Source: Chloroflexota bacterium
GTDB lineage: Bacteria; Chloroflexota; Anaerolineae; Anaerolineales; DRMV01
Direction: 5' to 3'
DNA length: 8,881 nucleotides
Assembly: GCA_013153375.1 (NCBI GenBank)
Contig: JAADEN010000233.1
Span: 1 to 8,881, forward strand
The position numbers and the translations under genes are program-made. How positions within the stretch are numbered: position 1 is the stretch's first letter; the number at the start of each line of letters is the position of its first letter. The notes under the pieces were generated by a model. That model saw only the letters and a list, made by a program, of their open reading frames with translations, was not told the DNA's origin and did no database searches. Below are positions 5,253 to 8,881 of the stretch, piece by piece.

Positions 5253-7799
5253 GTGGCTGGTATGGAGCGTTTTACGCAACGCGCGAAACGGGTTTTGGCG
5301 TTGGCCCATGAAGAGGCCGAACGCATGCGTCATCAACATATTGGCACCGAGCACCTGTTGCTGGGCCTCATCCGCGAGGAAGGCGGGGTGGCCGGACGGG
5401 TGCTGCGCGCCTTGGGCGTCGATTTGGATCGCACGCGCGACATCGTCCAGCGCCTGGCCGGAGCGGGTCGGGGTTCGGGCGAGGGGCGCCTGGAACTGTC
5501 CAAAGGCACCAAGCGCGTGCTGGAATACGCGCTGGAAGAGGCCCAGCGCATGGGACACTCGTATGTCGGCACCGAACATTTGCTGCTGGGCCTGCTGCGC
5601 TACGACGAGGGTATGGCTCTGCGGGTGTTGGCCCGCCTGGGCATCACCAAGGAGCAGATCCGCCGTCAGACGCGGCGCATTCTGCGCGAAGGGGCGCGGC
5701 CCCGGCCCGAACGGTCGGCCGCGGGCAGCAGCGGGCGGCGGCAGGAAAAGGGCCGCAAGACGCCCCTCATCGACCAGTTGGCCACCGACCTGACCGCGCT
5801 GGCCGAGGAGGGCAAACTGGATCCGGTCATCGGCCGGGAAAAGGAGATCGAGCGCGTCATCCAGATTCTGGCCCGCCGCACCAAGAACAATCCCGCGCTC
5901 ATCGGCGAGCCGGGCGTGGGCAAGACGGCCATCGTCGAGGGCCTGGCCCAGCGCATCGTGGAGGGCAATGTGCCCGCGCCGCTGCTCGGCAAGCGGGTGC
6001 TGCGCCTGGATGTGGGCTCGCTGGTGGCGGGCACCATGTATCGCGGCCAGTTCGAGGAGCGGCTCAAGCGGGTCATCGACGAACTCAAAGCCTCGGACGC
6101 GATCCTCTTCATCGACGAAATGCACATGCTGGTCGGCGCGGGCGCGGCCGGCTCCGCGGTGGACGCGGCCAACATCTTCAAGCCCGCGCTGGCTCGGGGC
6201 GAAATTCAGGTCATCGGCGCGACCACGCTGGACGAGTACCGCAAGTACATCGAGAGCGACGCGGCCCTGGAACGCCGCTTCCAGCCCGTGTATGTGGACG
6301 AGCCCACCGAGGAAGAGGCCGTGGCCATCCTCAAGGGCATCCGCTCGGCCTACGAAGAGCACCATCACCTGACCATCTCGGACGAGGCCGTGGAGGCCGC
6401 GGTCAAACTTTCGTCCCGCTATGTGACCGACCGCTACCTGCCCGACAAGGCCATTGACCTCATCGACGAGGCCGCGTCTCGGGTGCGCATGTACAAGAGC
6501 CCCGCGGCGCAGAAATCCAAAGAACTGGTGGACCAACTGCGCAAGGTGCGGGCCGAGTACGCGCTGGCCCTGGAAAACAACCGCCAGGAAGAGGTCCAGC
6601 GCCTGCAATACGAGGAGCAGGAACTCCAACAGCAGTTGGAGGCCCTGCGCACGGGCTGGGATCGCTCGTCCAGCCCGGTGGTCACCGCGGACGACATCGC
6701 GGAAGTGGTGTCCATGTGGACCGGCATTCCGGTGTCGCAGATCTCGGAGAGCGAGTCCGAACGCCTCCTCAAGATGGAAGAGGAGTTGCAGAAAGTCATC
6801 GTCGGGCAAGAGGAGGCCATCCGGGCCATCGCCAAGGCGGTGCGCCGCGCCCGCGCGGGCCTCAAAGACCCGCGGCGGCCCATCGGCTCCTTCATCTTCC
6901 TGGGGCCGACGGGCGTGGGCAAGACCGAACTGTCCAAGGCCCTGGCCCGCTTCCTCTTCGGCAGCGAAGACGCGCTCATCCAAATCGACATGAGCGAATT
7001 CATGGAGCGCCACACCGTCAGTCGGCTGGTGGGCGCGCCGCCGGGTTATGTGGGATACGAAGAGGCCGGGCAATTGACCGAAGCGGTGCGGCGGCGGCCT
7101 TACTCCATCATCGTCTTCGACGAGATCGAAAAGGCCCATCCCGAGGTCCACAACATGCTGCTGCAGATTCTCGAAGAGGGCCATCTGACCGACGCCAAAG
7201 GCCAAAAGGTGGACTTCCGCAACACCATCATCATCATGACCAGCAATGTGGGCGCGGACATGATCAAACGCCAGGGCGGGCTGGGCTTCGCGCTCAAGCG
7301 CGACCAGGAGACCGAAGAGCGTTTGCAGTACAAAGAGATGCGCAAGAAGTTGCTCGACGCGCTCAAGCGGGTCTTCCGCCCCGAGTTTCTCAATCGGGTG
7401 GACGCGGTCATCGTGTTCCACGCCCTCTCGCCCGAGCACATCCGGCGCATCGTCAATCTGGAACTGGCCAAAGTGCAGGCGCGCTTGACCGAACACGAGA
7501 TGGGGCTCGAGGCCACGCCGGAGGCCGTGCAGGAGTTGGCCCGCCTGGGATACGATCCCGAGATGGGGGCCCGGCCCTTGCGCCGCGTCATCCAGCAGAA
7601 GATCGAGGAGCCCATCTCCGACGGCATCCTGGCCGGGGAATTCAAGTCGGGCGACACCATCGTCATCGATGTGGAGCCGGGCGAAGACGAGGCGCAGATC
7701 GTGCTGCGTCGGCAGGACACGCCCGGCGGCGAAGACGACGCCGCGGAACACGAACCGCCCAGCGACGCGCAGCCCGCGCAGGAAGCCACGCTGGCCTGA
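5253..7799 (+). CDS. clpC: ClpC, ATP-dependent Clp protease ATP-binding subunit
   Basis: ClpC is a hexameric AAA+ unfoldase that threads substrates into the ClpP protease for protein quality control in the cytoplasm. This 848-residue copy shows the whole architecture. Two N-domain repeats (about 6-70 and 80-145) each carry a GTEHLLLGL motif. Ring D1 has Walker A GEPGVGKT (218-225), Walker B D288-E289 and pore tyrosine Y263. A middle coiled coil spans about 418-466. Ring D2 has Walker A GPTGVGKT (551-558), Walker B D623-E624 and the GYVGY pore loop (598-602). The LGF tripeptide at 677-679 sits where the ClpP-docking loop belongs, which together with the short middle domain distinguishes it from ClpB. 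An acidic, Pro/Ala-rich tail follows position 805. Firmicute partners ctsR, mcsA and mcsB are absent on both sides, so it stands alone. All catalytic residues checked are intact. A Clp family paralogue is the only realistic alternative. Confidence 0.97.
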   Translation: MAGMERFTQRAKRVLALAHEEAERMRHQHIGTEHLLLGLIREEGGVAGRVLRALGVDLDRTRDIVQRLAGAGRGSGEGRLELSKGTKRVLEYALEEAQRMGHSYVGTEHLLLGLLRYDEGMALRVLARLGITKEQIRRQTRRILREGARPRPERSAAGSSGRRQEKGRKTPLIDQLATDLTALAEEGKLDPVIGREKEIERVIQILARRTKNNPALIGEPGVGKTAIVEGLAQRIVEGNVPAPLLGKRVLRLDVGSLVAGTMYRGQFEERLKRVIDELKASDAILFIDEMHMLVGAGAAGSAVDAANIFKPALARGEIQVIGATTLDEYRKYIESDAALERRFQPVYVDEPTEEEAVAILKGIRSAYEEHHHLTISDEAVEAAVKLSSRYVTDRYLPDKAIDLIDEAASRVRMYKSPAAQKSKELVDQLRKVRAEYALALENNRQEEVQRLQYEEQELQQQLEALRTGWDRSSSPVVTADDIAEVVSMWTGIPVSQISESESERLLKMEEELQKVIVGQEEAIRAIAKAVRRARAGLKDPRRPIGSFIFLGPTGVGKTELSKALARFLFGSEDALIQIDMSEFMERHTVSRLVGAPPGYVGYEEAGQLTEAVRRRPYSIIVFDEIEKAHPEVHNMLLQILEEGHLTDAKGQKVDFRNTIIIMTSNVGADMIKRQGGLGFALKRDQETEERLQYKEMRKKLLDALKRVFRPEFLNRVDAVIVFHALSPEHIRRIVNLELAKVQARLTEHEMGLEATPEAVQELARLGYDPEMGARPLRRVIQQKIEEPISDGILAGEFKSGDTIVIDVEPGEDEAQIVLRRQDTPGGEDDAAEHEPPSDAQPAQEATLA

Positions 7800-7817
7800 T
7801 GCTCACCGAGGCCCAGG

Positions 7818-7854
7818 CGGCCTCTCGTCCATGTCGGGGCGAGAGGCCGTTTTT
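7818..7854 (+). terminator. Intrinsic terminator between clpC and upp
   Basis: CGGCCTCTCG (7818-7827) pairs perfectly with CGAGAGGCCG (7840-7849) around a 12-base loop, followed by TTTTT (7850-7854). It begins 18 bases after the clpC stop and ends 34 bases before the upp start, leaving no room for a complete promoter in between. Confidence 0.9.
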
Positions 7855-7888
7855 GTGCCCGTAGCCCTTTCTCCAAGGAGACCGCGAC

Positions 7889-8515
7889 ATGAGCGAGATT
7901 TTCGTCTCCACCCACCCCCTGGTGCTGCACGAACTCAGCATCTTGCGCGACCGAGACACGCCCCCGCCCGCGTTTCGGGCCGCGCTGCACCGCATTTCCC
8001 TCTTGCTCTTGCAATCGGCCACCGTGGACCTGCCCACCCGCAAGGTCATCGTCCAAACGCCGCTGGAAAGCGCGGAAGGGCTGACCCTGGACGCGCGCGT
8101 GGGCTTCGCGCCCATCTTGCGGGCCGGGCTGGGCATGGTCAACGCGGCCCTGGAAATCTTGCCCGAAGCCGAGGTCTGGCACCTGGGCTTCTATCGCGAC
8201 GAGACCACGCTGCAGCCCGTGCGCTACTACAGCCCCCTGGGCGAGCAGCCCCTGCCCGAAGTGATGTATGTGCTCGACCCCATGCTGGCCACGGGCGGTT
8301 CGGCCGTGGCCGCGATCCGGGAACTCAAACTCCACGGCGCGCAGCAGGTCAAGTTCGTCGGCGTGCTGGCCGCGCCCGAAGGCATCGCACGCGTGCGGGA
8401 AGCCTATCCCGATGTGGCCCTCTATCTGGCCGCGGTGGATCGGGCCTTGAACGAGCACGGTTACATCCTGCCCGGTTTGGGAGACGCGGGCGACCGCCAG
8501 TTTGGCACAGCCTAA
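7889..8515 (+). CDS. upp: Uracil phosphoribosyltransferase
   Basis: Upp salvages uracil: uracil plus PRPP gives UMP and pyrophosphate in the cytoplasm. At 208 residues it has exactly the length of E. coli Upp and aligns throughout. Key sites are the N-terminal HPLVLHELSILRD, PILRAGLGM (74-82), the PRPP-binding loop DPMLATGGS (130-138), AAPEGI (161-166) and the uracil-binding C-terminus GYILPGLGDAGDRQFGT (191-207). AAGGAG (7875-7880) stands eight bases before the ATG. No promoter is visible between the clpC terminator and this start, so expression must come from read-through, from a promoter inside clpC or from one overlapping the terminator. No functional link to clpC is implied. Confidence 0.97.
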   Translation: MSEIFVSTHPLVLHELSILRDRDTPPPAFRAALHRISLLLLQSATVDLPTRKVIVQTPLESAEGLTLDARVGFAPILRAGLGMVNAALEILPEAEVWHLGFYRDETTLQPVRYYSPLGEQPLPEVMYVLDPMLATGGSAVAAIRELKLHGAQQVKFVGVLAAPEGIARVREAYPDVALYLAAVDRALNEHGYILPGLGDAGDRQFGTA

Positions 8516-8571
8516 CCTGAAACGCGGGACGACCACCCACCTCGTCCGACAATAACCCAAGGAGGTTACTC

Positions 8572-8881
8572 ATGGCGTCCCGCGTGTATTCCCTTTGGCG
8601 TTGGGGTTTGTTGGGGGGAGGACTCTCCGTGCTGGCCGGCCTGCTGGCCGCCTGCCGACCCTCGCCCGCGACCCCGGCCACGACCGATCCCAGCCGGGAT
8701 TTGGTGGCCACGCAAGTTGCCCTGATCATGACCCAGACCGCGGTGGTCGTGCCGGCCACGCCCATCCCGCTGCCCGCCACGCCCACGGTGACCCCCGCGG
8801 CGCCGACGCCCGCGCCGCCCACCCCGGTCCCGCCGACGCCGGAGCCCACCCTGCCGCCCACGCCCTACGGCGGCCCTTGCT
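8572..8881 (+). CDS. Secreted lipoprotein with Thr/Pro-rich linker, 3' end cut off by the window edge
   Basis: 103 codons are visible and the frame is open at the window end. The N-terminus is a lipoprotein signal peptide with arginines at 4 and 10, a hydrophobic core (about 12-25) and lipobox LAAC ending at C28, which would be lipidated so the mature protein is anchored on the outer face of the membrane. After a short stretch containing LVATQVALIMTQTAV, residues 59-97 form a linker dominated by Pro, Thr and Ala with repeated PTP units. Such linkers are common in Chloroflexota surface proteins and usually lead to a folded extracellular domain, which is not in the window, so the function is unknown. 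AAGGAGGT (8559-8566) precedes the ATG by five bases. A weak six-base-pair hairpin (8527-8547, no T-run) lies between upp and this gene, so co-transcription with upp is possible. Confidence 0.88.
   Translation, partial: MASRVYSLWRWGLLGGGLSVLAGLLAACRPSPATPATTDPSRDLVATQVALIMTQTAVVVPATPIPLPATPTVTPAAPTPAPPTPVPPTPEPTLPPTPYGGPC

Noticed and set aside
5238..7751. Very long open frames antisense to clpC and to other genes in the window
   Set aside because: They mirror real genes. Strong third-position G/C removes stop codons from the opposite strand, and their products are low-complexity His/Arg/Gly/Ala-rich sequences without domains.
8527..8547. A hairpin (GGACGA/TCGTCC) after upp as a terminator
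   Set aside because: The stem has only six base pairs and no T-run follows it on the plus strand.

Overview
The window is GC-rich bacterial DNA. It carries a divergent pair of transcription units, a tRNA gene with two terminators behind it, and a run of rightward housekeeping genes. Several traits point to Chloroflexota, probably an Anaerolineae-like lineage: a glutamate synthase FMN domain encoded as a separate archaeal-type polypeptide, a lipoprotein with a long Thr/Pro linker, a stand-alone clpC that starts with GTG, and SigA-type promoters with TACAAT -10 boxes. This placement is inferred from style and protein families, not from a marker gene.

Left part (1-3191, minus strand). Two overlapping genes encode glutamate synthase-like proteins. 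The upstream protein (1282-2736) has an N-terminal ferredoxin-like cysteine cluster followed by an eroded FMN-barrel domain. The downstream protein (1-1285, cut by the window edge) is an intact-looking FMN and Fe-S glutamate synthase domain. They overlap by ATGA and so are probably translationally coupled. A strong promoter (TTGACA-N17-TAGAAT) lies about 420 nt upstream of the first start codon. The leader between them is rich in hairpins and ends in a terminator-like hairpin just before the ribosome binding site. This looks like an unidentified attenuation or riboswitch-type leader and is the most interesting element of the window.

Middle part (3192-5091, plus strand). A back-to-back promoter drives a DMT/EamA-family membrane transporter (3244-4152). 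A second promoter precedes a 189-residue protein of unknown function (4234-4803). A third drives tRNA-Glu(CTC) at 4945-5017, which is closed by two consecutive intrinsic terminators.

Right part (5092-8881, plus strand). After an AT-richer promoter region comes clpC (5253-7799), a two-ring AAA+ unfoldase with a ClpP-docking loop. A clear terminator separates it from upp, uracil phosphoribosyltransferase (7889-8515), which has no obvious promoter of its own. The window ends inside a gene for a secreted lipoprotein (8572 onward). Apart from the glutamate synthase-like pair, neighbouring genes are not evidently functional partners. I see no mobile element, CRISPR array, phage gene or defence system.
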